In this document: positions 55,618-64,000 of the stretch, in pieces | Numbering within the stretch: position 1 is the stretch's first letter | Layout: the number at the start of each line of letters is the position of its first letter | NCBI GenBank assembly: GCA_964023205.1 | Contig: OZ026842.1 | Location: forward strand, 12,068,716-12,132,715 | DNA from: Lutraria lutraria | Lineage: Eukaryota; Mollusca; Bivalvia; Venerida; Mactridae | Length of the DNA: 64,000 bases | Direction: 5' to 3' | Notes under the pieces: model-generated | What the model saw: only the letters and a program-made list of their open reading frames with translations | What the model was told of the DNA's origin: nothing | The model's database searches: none | Translations under genes and position numbers: made by a program

Positions 55618-56039
55618 GAAAGCTGAGATATCTTCCAAATATCAAGTCGTTCATGATATGCATTTCAACGATGATCATTAAACTTTTTTGTTGCCAGAAA
55701 ACGTGTTTACCATGATGCTTTTGTACAGACTTCTGTATACAACATAGTTTAATATTTAATCAAAAATATCATTTTTTGACAGCATGTCAACAAGCAAGTA
55801 TGTTGTAAAATGAAGCTTATGAATTATATAGTTATCAGATTTCGTGGGTTTTCGCCACATGGCTTCTAATTCAAGACCATTTACATTGAATGATTGATTG
55901 CAACTCCCTATTCAAATAGAACTAAAAATAGTACAAGGTTTTATTCGGGCGGTGTGCGAGACTGTGCGAGAATTAAGTCATGATCTACGATCCGTAGCCT
56001 TATAAACGAGTTTTAATCTGTTTGTAAAACAAACAAAAT

Positions 56040-56180
56040 ATCAAAGTACTGAAAGTACTCATGGAAAAGGCTTACATTTCAACAAAAAAAAACTAGAACT
56101 AGTTTAACAATTGCTTGGCGTATGTAGAAAAACGTAGTGCTTTGGTCCATATCAAAATTCATTCGCGCCGAGCGAGTAAC
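56040..56180 (-). repeat. Dispersed repeat family C, copy 5
   Basis: ATCAAAGTACTGAAAGTACT, then a poly-A-interrupted middle, GGCGTATGTAGAAAAACGTA and TTCGCGCCGAGCGAGTAAC. Same orientation as copy 4. Confidence 0.72.
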
Positions 56181-57479
56181 AGCTATAGAAAACTGAAATA
56201 TCGTTGGTAAATCCAACAAAAAAACTATTACAAACTTGGTATAAATATTGACTAAATCATCAAGGCTGTGAGACTGATATGGTTAACATTTTTAATTTAC
56301 CTAATCCGCTTTCAATTCGATTCTTCAGACGATCCGATCAGTGACGTAATTAAGTATGGATGAGAATAAAGATCAGTCCCCCGTTACGGAACAAGATTTT
56401 ATCAACAGGTGTTAGAAGGTCAGATGTGTTACTATTATGTATGGTATTGTAAAACACTTGAATTTATTAAGTTATATTCATACTCTGGTAAGCAAAACGC
56501 TTGAAAATAAATGTTATAATTTATAATGTGTCCATTAAATACTGATGTGGTATGTGTACTCCCCGTTCCAGGGGCGTCTTGTGACATGGTCGTTGTAACG
56601 GGCACTTAAACGTTTTATAAAACAACTCTCAGAACATGCTTATCAGCAAAATGTATGACAAGGTTCTCACAGTTTCTTCAACCGTTTCGTATAATGTATT
56701 GTTAGCTGTTTAGTCAAGTCCCAGTTACAAGGGAGGCAACTCAATTAATCCAGTTTATGGTATTTTAACAGTTTACTCCCTTTGAAAAGAATGTCATTGG
56801 TTTGTTTGCAAATATCTCTTTGATGGTGGTTAGTTTTTTAGTCTGGAGTTACGTGCCCCTAACACTACGTTATCTCGAAGTTATATATGGCAGGGAACCA
56901 GACCAGGGAGAAACTTATTTTATAATCACGTACAATTTAGATTTGAGTTGTCTCCCTTCATTACTTAAGGCAACTGTGAACTTCTTTTGCAAATGTGTGT
57001 GAGGTTTATGATGATGTTTCAAGCTTTTAATTCAATTCAGGGATGAAATGTGATTCGGAATACGTTTGAATATAATTATCTCTCAGCAACTTATAGCTTT
57101 ATGTTTAACTTAGGCTTTCTGTAGAAAAACTTGGTACATTTATGTGGTAAAGCTACTCAAACCGTTAATAGTTAGTCGGTACGTAGGTAGGCATTTTTGT
57201 TAACAAACATGTTTCTACTAAAAAGAAAGGCTTATATAAAGAACGAATAATTTGAATATTCAATATCTCTTTGAAATTTTTTTTTGTGTGTTTCGGAATA
57301 TTTGAATCAGTCGGGTAACACACAATTTAATGAAGATGTCCTTATCACAATCCTGTGTGTGCCATTGTGTACAAGGTTATCTAGTCCTCGAATGTTCATA
57401 AATACAGGAATGTAATTAGTGCAGCAGGTAGATCAACAATTCACAGTATGTAACAGTACACAATGTGTAACTGTTTATA

Positions 57480-57765
57480 AATATGTTGTTTAACGACCCT
57501 TTCGACAGCTGTGGTCACTTCAGAGTTGCCCCCAGAGAGAAGGAGATACGATACAGACTAATTGAGGATTTATGTCCCTACTCTTTACGAATAGTTTTTC
57601 CTGTTCCTTTATTGTGCCCGGGTCAAAGCACCGATACACACATTTCCAGTGATTTCCTTAACACCCGATATACTTGACTCGGTAATTGGAACTGAAAAAC
57701 TGAAAATGTTGAAAGGCGACCTTTCTGTCAGTATTCCAGGGCGTTACCACTCCATCAAGATCAAC
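57480..57765 (-). mobile_element. SINE family S3 copy
   Basis: ATATGTTGTTTAACGACCCT, CGACAGCTGTGGTCACTTCA, then CGACCTTTCTGTCAGTATTC and GTTACCACTCCATCAAG; the minus strand reads TGATGGAGTGGTAACGCC as the head. Confidence 0.65.
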
Positions 57766-57899
57766 CCTTATGTAACTGTATTATGTAGAATACAGTACAT
57801 ATATGTAGACTGCTCCTCAACCAACATCCTCAGCTTGAAGTCCGTCGTCATCGGGTGTTACCATTAACAATTTATCCATTAACAATCTCGTGGCGGGTT

Positions 57900-58610
57900 G
57901 ACCCACAGTGGTGATCAGACACTATGTGTTGGTTTGTTGCTTCCAGCTCTTCTCCTCTCGTCTCAGCAACAACCACCGAGAAGCACACTCTGTAGCTTGA
58001 CTCAGTCTCTTGACATCAGTCGGCACACGGACTGTGAACAGAACCCTTTAGCGCCTACTTCCACAAGGAACAGCTAAGTTCATCAACCTCGTTGTCTACA
58101 TAGGTAAATATGTTCAGTGTATTCTGTCTTCTCCTGCTGGTAGGCCTACTCGCACCTCGTCTCCCATGACACTATCAGCTCAATGTCCACATGTCTAGTC
58201 TGAAGGTGGTGTGTACAATGTCAGTGAGTACAAGTCTCCTCCCAAAGTCAATCTACATCAGGTGGTGCTGTCTAGGATTGATGTCTTCAATGATGTTGCT
58301 CGTTTCGCAATTTCACACGACATGACAAAAACGATGAATTTGCGTTGCTGGGATATTTCTACGCTCTTCCTTTTTCTCCATCTCCACCTAGTCAGTCAAC
58401 TCTCTGAGGACTGTTTTTATACGTCTTCATCTATATCTACCTTCTGTCAATGGTGTACAGCATTATGAGTTAATACGTTCGAATGTACCCGGTATGTCTC
58501 ATTGGCACGTTCCTCTACTCTCCTGACCTCTGACTGGATCTGCTTCAGGTCTGACCTACTCCATAGTACAGCCTTGGTGGCACCGATACCTTGACGTCAT
58601 ACAGTTGTCA
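57900..58610 (-). pseudogene. Decayed retroelement ORF (C-terminal nuclease-like region)
   Basis: No open frame survives, but on the minus strand successive pieces, in shifting frames, follow one order: PLTEGRYR*RRIKTVLREL then EMEKKEERRN (near 58.45 kb); ILDSTT and LGGDLYSLTLYTPPSD (near 58.25 kb); VDIELIVSWETRCE and YQQEKTEYTEHIYLCRQRG (near 58.15 kb); VEVGAKGFCSQSVCRLM (near 58.05 kb); VKRLSQATECASRWLLRR (near 57.97 kb). I recall this order (GRY.WRHD.VL..LA..., ELTVPWE...ER...KY, VEVG.RGF) from retroelement-associated proteins common in aquatic animal genomes. The PD..E/VE spacing resembles a restriction-like nuclease. Naming the element needs a database search. Confidence 0.55.
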
Positions 58611-59017
58611 TTCCCAAAATGTATTTATGCCTGAGTGAGTTCACTGTCTGATTCACTGACTGACTGATCAGACTTCATAGAAATTGTTCAACTGCAGATA
58701 CTAAGTAGTCGACAGATTCTTTCATATACCCATCCAAAATAATGTTTTTATCATTTATTTCTTGTTTATTCTATATTTAGTTTTAAATGCCTATCAACTG
58801 TTATAATTTTGGGTCGTGTAACTTCAGTTTTTTAACAGTGGCCAAAACGGCATTCTTCCAAACACAAACTTGGGAGACAGATAAGACACCAACGACGATA
58901 ACAACCAATTTTTGAAAATATGAGTATACATTGTATATTTAATATCTAAGTGATGTAAACAAAATTTATTTTCATCTCATCACAACGATAATTCTTTTCT
59001 GAACAGAGGATTTCTGT

Positions 59018-59235
59018 ATCCGAGTAGTTAAGTTCTCTGACCAGTAATCACTAGCTCAACACCGCGGCTAGTTGGAATCCTTTTCGGAACAAACTTCGCG
59101 TGTGAGATGCTATACACGTATCTTATAGAAAGTCAATGCGTCTTATACCAGGGTGTATGCCTAAGGTCTTCCTCCATCGTTAATAAAGCTAGAAATGTTG
59201 CCTAATGACTAAGGCTGTTAGTGCGACGCTAACCA
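59018..59235 (+). mobile_element. SINE family S4 copy
   Basis: CGAGTAGTTAAGTTCTCTGA head-like start, then ATACCAGGGTGTATGCCTAA, GGTCTTCCTCCATCGTTAAT and AAGGCTGTTAGTGCGACG, matching the right half of the 46.3-kb pair. Confidence 0.6.
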
Positions 59236-59319
59236 CCAGTGGCAAAAAAGATTTATAATTTGTTTTGGACCCAAGTTTGTCTAAGTATCAATGCTTTACT
59301 ATGGTGGCTGATTTCTGCC

Positions 59320-59650
59320 ATTTGATATCTTCGTGAGTTCGCCCCCAAAAGTCGAAGCACGACGACACGAACAAGCGATAAATTGCTCATTTACCGTGTC
59401 TTCGCCGTCGACCTTAGAGGGCGAATACACCAACACACGAAATATTGAAGGCGAAATAACAATACTTTTATAGGCGAAAACACGAAATCTTCTCTAGTGG
59501 TTACGAAATCTTCGTATTGGCGCCCTATATTTGTCGAGTGTTCGTGTCTTCGCCTAAACAGGTGAAAGGCGAAGATAAGATAATTTGCAATATTTCGTGT
59601 CGTCGTATCTTCGCCTTCCGCCTATCCGAACTGGATAAACTTTATCCATC
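59320..59650. repeat. Palindrome-rich repeat with GGCGAA / TTCGCC motifs (MITE-like)
   Basis: CGAAGCACGACGACACGAAC in the left part pairs with GTTCGTGTCTTCGCCT and TTTCGTGTCGTCGTATCTTC in the right part. GGCGAA or its inverse occurs many times. A foldback element is the likely type; ends were not resolved. Confidence 0.55.
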
Positions 59651-60040
59651 TCAGCACCAACCATGTATTCGATTTATCCTGTTTCTACCACAAAATATGT
59701 TTCTAAAACAAAATAAGTCTCAAAACTCAATTTACTTGAATTTAAAAAAGCACACCATGCCTCTCTTTATAGCCTCGTAACCGTTCAGCAAAATGACGCG
59801 TATGCGACAATAAAATAGTCCCATTCAACCGCCACGCTATTTGGAATAAAAACCCTTAGAATATACGTTGAGAATTTAAACATCTATCATTGTATCATTT
59901 TGTAATATAAAAAGAAAACAGGATAAACATACTCATTTAATACACAGTATTAAACGTTACAACTAAATGCACCTTGGTGTGACATTGAATAAGATTCTGC
60001 ACGAGTATATTGTGTAAAGTGTATTAACCCATTACCCGTT

Positions 60041-60165
60041 GTATACGCATTTCTACTCCTCTATCTATTGCCTGATGTATACGCATTTCTACTCCTTTAT
60101 CTATTGCTTGATGTATACGCATTTCTACTCCTCTATCTATTGCTTGATGTATACGCGTTTATACG
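60041..60165. repeat. Four 36-bp subterminal tandem repeats of the piggyBac-like element
   Basis: Units begin GTATACGCATTTCTACTCC at 60041, 60077, 60113 and (truncated) 60149, spaced exactly 36 bases. Position just inside the terminal inverted repeat suggests transposase-binding repeats; that role is inference. Confidence 0.85.
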
Positions 60166-61005
60166 CTGCTACATTTAAGTCCAAAATTAAATCATGAAAA
60201 TCCAGAATCGGGTGGCACAAAGTATTTTCTCACAAACTTTAAACATTTATGAAGTGATTTATAAAAAAAAACTTTATTGTTCATTCTCAAGAATTTGTTA
60301 CAAAAATAGATTAAACAGTGCCAGTATCAGTGATAATTATACCTAGGTAAGTTGGTCACAAATCTATAGAACAATCAATATCTTTATGGTGCATTTGTCA
60401 AAAAAACAATTTATTGTTAATTCTCGAAATTATATTAAACAGTGTCAATGTCAATGTTATTTACACCTAGATAAGTAGGTCGCAAATTCTATACAACAGA
60501 CAATAACTTTACGAAGCCCAAGATCAGAAAAACAATGTATTGTTAATTCGCTAGAATTTGTGCTAAAAAGAGATTTAACAGCACCAGTGTCAATGTTAAT
60601 TACACCTAGATAAGTAGGTCACAAATTCTATAGAACAGTCAATAGAAAATAATATCGATCGAGTTGGAGTTGTGCCAAAATTTGATGGAAGGTTTAATTA
60701 TTAGCAGTCGAGGTTGATCACGTGGAGTTTTCAGTATGACACATGGCGGTCGTCATGGTAATCAGCGTCATAAAGTGACTATATGTGTAGATGCGGTGGG
60801 GTGCAATAAATTACTGCTGTGACAGTGGTGACATATTACGTAAGTTTTGCCAATTGGAATTTCTGATTATGTTAATTGGAAACATATGGCAGCATCAGTT
60901 CTGATCAGTGCGATTATTTATTGTGCCAGCTTGCTAAATTACAATTTACACTGAAAAATTAAGTTATCAAAATGTATTCTTAAATTTTCAAAACGATTTT
61001 TTGTC

Positions 61006-61167
61006 ATGGCTCACTTTTTAGATAGCGATTCTGATGAGTCTGATTTTTCTGGGTTTGACTCAGACTATATATTGTCTGATGTTGAGGTTCCTTTGGTCCA
61101 CGAGGAATCCTCAGATGATGATATTGATAATGATGTACCTATACTAGGTATTTCATTACTTATTTAA
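61006..61167 (+). CDS. Acidic N-terminal exon of a piggyBac-type transposase, retained in a deleted element
   Basis: A 53-codon frame from ATG reads MAHFLDSDSDESDFSGFDSD, then YILSDVEVPLVHEESSDDDI, and stops at TAA. Runs of Asp/Ser such as DSDSDESDFSGF are typical of the disordered N-terminus of piggyBac/PGBD transposases. The surrounding TTAA-flanked element supports that origin. At 61146-61148 the frame reads CTAG|GTATTT, a possible splice donor, so in the parent element this may have been a first exon spliced to the catalytic exon. It is probably non-functional here. Confidence 0.6.
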   Translation: MAHFLDSDSDESDFSGFDSDYILSDVEVPLVHEESSDDDIDNDVPILGISLLI

Positions 61168-61819
61168 ACTTAAATGACTACAATATTGCTATAAAATCTT
61201 AAACCAAATTATTGTACTTATAATTTGTCTTGTTGAATTATCCACTGTTATGATTGAGAACAACAAAATATAATTTTTCCTTAAGATTTTGTTTTATCTT
61301 TTATTATATACTCGTTCAAAAACATTAGAATTAAGATATATCTATGAAATTTGCACCACAAGTTAGAAAATTCAATTATCTACAAACTTTACATTTGGTC
61401 AAAAATGGTTAATTAATGATTTCTTACAGTAAATCAAGTTTAAACCAAATAGGTATAGATTCTATGCAGTTTTCCAATAAACCCATATTAGTACAGTGTG
61501 TAAAACTGATGGCTTATCTATTGGTTACTGATAAGCCATCTACTGATAACACTATAAGAATGAACTACCTTATACAGCATATCTCTATGGGGTAATGGGT
61601 TAATATTTTAATACATGATATTCACACGTTCGAATGTGAACAAATGTCACGTAGAATCTAAGTATATATACTACGTGAATGCAAAATGTTACTATTAAAT
61701 ACATGATTTGCCGTTCCGAGCAATTCTGATACTTTCAATCAGTAAACTAACACAACTTTACAAGCTATGATAAAATAAACATCATTAAATGGATGTAGCT
61801 CATCAAATCTGTCAATGTT

Positions 61820-62482
61820 CTAATCAAGAACGGCCATTCCATAATATCTCAGGGATGTGTTCTCTCCCGTATTTTGTATCAATTTCGTGTCGTCGACAAT
61901 GTAATTCTCGAACATTTCATCGTGCAGCAATTCGAAACCGTTGTGCTCGTAGACAGCCTTCGAGAATATGTTTGAACCTTCCCCCTTGATATATATTGGT
62001 CGAATGCCGAAATTCTTGATCATTGCCACGGAAGCATTAAGTAGCTTCGTAGCTAAATGCATATGCTTGTACTTGTCGCTTGTACCCAGTCCGAAGAAAT
62101 GGACACACTCATTGGCGTTGAAATGCTGGAAATATTTACTGTACTGTTCCCCCTGTTCAACAAATTTCAGAACATGTCCCCAAGATTTTGGCTTAGCATC
62201 ATCATAGTCATGGGCTTCATCAGCGAATGAGAAATGTGTCGTTCTGATTGCCATAACTTCTCCATCCTTATCCAGAAGCATCAATGAAACATTAAATTCC
62301 AGAAATGACTGCCAAAAGGCATCAATATCATCATCCCATTTCACACCTAATGCTTTCTCTAATGGCTCTTGCGGAACGAAGTACTTCTTAAGAAACCCCT
62401 TGGCTAGTTCGTAATATTCTTTTGTAATACGAACCAATGTACCCTCAGCGATATTGGCTTCTTCTTTTGCTTTATTGAACGC
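61820..62482 (-). CDS. GNAT-family N-acetyltransferase, arylalkylamine/dopamine N-acetyltransferase-like, 3' exon (5' part not found)
   Basis: A 220-codon open exon begins after a clear acceptor (TTTTTCTTCAG|GCG) and ends at a TAG at 61820-61822. The family moves an acetyl group from acetyl-CoA to an amine, in animals often an arylalkylamine such as dopamine or serotonin. Visible here: LKKYFVPQEPLEKALGV near the start, like the F..DEPL..ALG segment of insect-type arylalkylamine acetyltransferases; strand FNVSLMLLDKDGEVMAIRTT; the acetyl-CoA loop region at LGTSDKYKHMHLATKLLNAS (a weak form of the R/Q-x-x-G-x-G/A motif); and SKAVYEHNGFELL, the typical C-terminal GNAT helix and strand. The substrate cannot be told from sequence. 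The start codon lies in an upstream exon at higher coordinates, probably beyond 62483, that I could not place. Confidence 0.8.
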   Translation of the reverse strand, partial: AFNKAKEEANIAEGTLVRITKEYYELAKGFLKKYFVPQEPLEKALGVKWDDDIDAFWQSFLEFNVSLMLLDKDGEVMAIRTTHFSFADEAHDYDDAKPKSWGHVLKFVEQGEQYSKYFQHFNANECVHFFGLGTSDKYKHMHLATKLLNASVAMIKNFGIRPIYIKGEGSNIFSKAVYEHNGFELLHDEMFENYIVDDTKLIQNTGENTSLRYYGMAVLD

Positions 62483-62604
62483 CTGAAGAAAAAAGGTACA
62501 CACAAATTTAGAGTTTAAATTCACCTTTTTGGAAAGCTAAAAAGACATTTGCACCTGTATGTGTTACTAAATGTTTGTTTTGAGAAGTAAACATGACACG
62601 CATA

Positions 62605-62737
62605 CTGTAGTCAAATCTACGTTAGTGGCCACCCCGAACATGTGCCTTATTGAATAAAGGCCATTCTTTTAAAAACAGTCATTGATATTTTTTAACAAAA
62701 TGCCCCAAGGGTGGCATTTCTTCACAAGTTTGACTGT
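62605..62737. mobile_element. MITE family A, short inverted copy
   Basis: Inverted relative to the other copies and about 40 bases shorter; ends CACAAGTTTGACTGTA. It lies just upstream of the acetyltransferase exon. Confidence 0.7.
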
Positions 62738-62848
62738 ATGTGATTATTTTAGACAAATTGTACGAGTTTCTTCGGCTTTTTCGTTTTGTCTTCCTCCTTC
62801 TTTTGTATCAATATGACTATGATTATAACCATCATTATCATTATTCAC

Positions 62849-63227
62849 TAGGGCTGTGTCGATTATTTGAGTACTCGGGTATTCACGAATCGAATTGAAA
62901 AATCGAGTATGAATAATCGTCATTACTAATATTCGCGGTTCCCGATCTTGTTTTTTTAACAAATTACTTTGACTACTTTGTTTGCCAAGATGTCCAATTG
63001 GTTCTTTAAATAATGATGCTGGTAAATCAATTAACTGGAAGGAAGTACGTATTGATCTAAGCCATATAACAATTTAAATTAATTTACTTCATTTTTCCTT
63101 AAAAAAAGATGGCTGTCTTCAGGACAGAAATTTTGAAGTTTTAGATGGGTTACTTGATAACAAAAGATTCGTGATTCGATTTATGGAATCGATTGGATCA
63201 CCACTTACCCAACGATCCACAGCCCTA
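62849..63227. mobile_element. hAT-like MITE (379 bp) with perfect 8-bp target duplication
   Basis: The ends are TAGGGCTGTGTCGAT (left) and CGATCCACAGCCCTA (right), inverted copies with small differences. The element is flanked by identical TTATTCAC at 62841-62848 and 63228-63235. Eight-base target duplications with CAGGGCTG-like ends fit the hAT superfamily. The interior contains several inverted TCGATT/AATCGA motifs and no transposase. It lies upstream of the acetyltransferase exon. Confidence 0.85.
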
Positions 63228-64000
63228 TTATTCACTGAAAATGAAACTAACGTAGCTGACAAAAGATTTGCTAAACCTTCCATACATTTGACCATGACCT
63301 TTGTCAAGGAGTTTCAAGGTCATATAGCTCGAAATATCAGTTTGTTGTTGTTGTTTTTTCTTACGATTGATATTATTTTTCTCACCAAATTAGTAGATTA
63401 ATTACTAACTCTAATTGGAGGAAGACGTGGTATTTGTTTGAATTCAAATCTTGTTTATCTACATAATATCATTTACGTTTAGAAAGTGTGTATATTGTAG
63501 GAAGTTTACAACAAACATTCAAATTAAATACTGTTGATCAAGACACACGATAGCATAGATGCACGCGGACAATAATCTAACCTTCAAAGAAGCTCAGATG
63601 AATAATAATTATTAACATTGAATAGCAGCCGCTGTAATTTTATATACTTGTTTACTTTAGATGTAGTCGCTGTATTTTCGAGGAGACTACTTTAACCAAT
63701 AAGACCGGCGAAGTTGCAGAAATGTTCAGCATAGTAGTATTTATACGATTACATAAAACTCTACTTCCGTTATTACAAGTGTAACAACCTATATACACTG
63801 TCTGTCCATCTCAAAAAAGAAAATTTAAAGCATTTCTTACAGAAAATTCCTTCCGGGTTCTGCAGAAGGTCAGTACAAAATTAGTTTAAAATTTGTCAAA
63901 TTTATCTCCTTGAGAATACGTACACAATAAAGTCTCTCAATGCACCCATCTAAATTATTAGAACACTTTATTGCAGATAAGGATTTCTTATTTTCCTGGT

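Larger units (their letters stand above)
52801..57479. other. Upstream region of the filamin gene
   Basis: Presumed 5' UTR/promoter side of the long filamin isoform, then intergenic DNA with one MITE B and three family-C repeats. No clear TATA box and no further gene recognised. Confidence 0.5.
60028..61599. mobile_element. piggyBac-like non-autonomous element (1572 bp) with TTAA duplications
   Basis: Both ends are flanked by TTAA (60024-60027 and 61600-61603), the target duplication typical of piggyBac transposons. The terminal 10 bases are perfect inverted repeats (CCCATTACCC at the left, GGGTAATGGG at the right). Inside are four 36-bp tandem repeats next to the left end (60041-60165), three diverged ~130-bp tandem repeats (60290-60650), a short acidic coding exon (61006-61167) and a perfect 11-bp hairpin near the right end (61508-61540). 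There is no catalytic domain, so it must have moved in trans. It sits just downstream of the acetyltransferase gene. Confidence 0.87.
62483..64000. other. Region upstream of the acetyltransferase exon
   Basis: Intron or upstream sequence with a MITE A copy and the hAT-like MITE. A tiny possible exon (acceptor TTCTGCAG, donor TTCT|GTAAGA, about 63840-63862 minus) is visible but unsupported. Confidence 0.4.

Noticed and set aside
63119..63401. Open frames on both strands near the right edge
   Set aside because: They largely overlap the hAT-like MITE and its flank; no transposase motif.

Overview
This window is animal nuclear DNA, AT-rich and intron-rich. The dispersed repeats (tRNA-derived SINEs, MITE families, a pearl/HINE-like element with ~160-bp core repeats) are of kinds I associate with bivalve molluscs. 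I cannot name the species. There is one assembly gap of 200 N (8898-9097).

About 80% of the window is one gene on the minus strand: a filamin-family actin-binding protein. I assembled 23 coding exons by reading splice sites and checking that codon phase carries across each junction. It starts at an ATG at 52800 and runs off the left edge after the exon at 1592-1690. The N-terminus holds three consecutive calponin-homology (CH) domains (exons from 52.8 kb to 24.8 kb). Three CH domains is the layout of the invertebrate jitterbug type of filamin, not of vertebrate filamins A/B/C, which have two. Next come a basic Ser/Thr-rich linker, several filamin-type Ig repeats (17.3-5.8 kb), a long Pro/Ser/Arg/Lys-rich hinge (5.9-3.0 kb), and the start of another Ig repeat at 1.6 kb. 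A second possible first exon at 25580-25876 has its own ATG and ends in phase 0, the phase needed to join the exon at 18963-19075. This predicts a shorter isoform without any CH domain. The exon at 9798-9873 carries two apparent frameshifts, and the junction over the N gap does not keep phase. Both suggest local assembly error and an exon lost in the gap.

The second host gene, at the right edge (61820-62482, minus), is the 3' exon of a GNAT acetyltransferase resembling arylalkylamine/dopamine N-acetyltransferases. Its upstream exons were not identified.

The rest is introns and intergenic DNA filled with repeats. There are at least four tRNA-derived SINE families and two recurrent short MITE families (called A and B here). 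There is a piggyBac-like non-autonomous element with TTAA target duplication that keeps an acidic N-terminal coding exon (60028-61599), and a hAT-like MITE with a perfect 8-bp target duplication (62849-63227). A Tc1/mariner transposase has lost its catalytic core (28.4-28.9 kb). A decayed retroelement ORF lies at 57.9-58.6 kb. Two large minisatellites (29.3-30.3 kb and 44.5-45.1 kb) produce long but spurious open frames. I saw no bacterial-type operon, CRISPR array, rRNA or functional tRNA gene.
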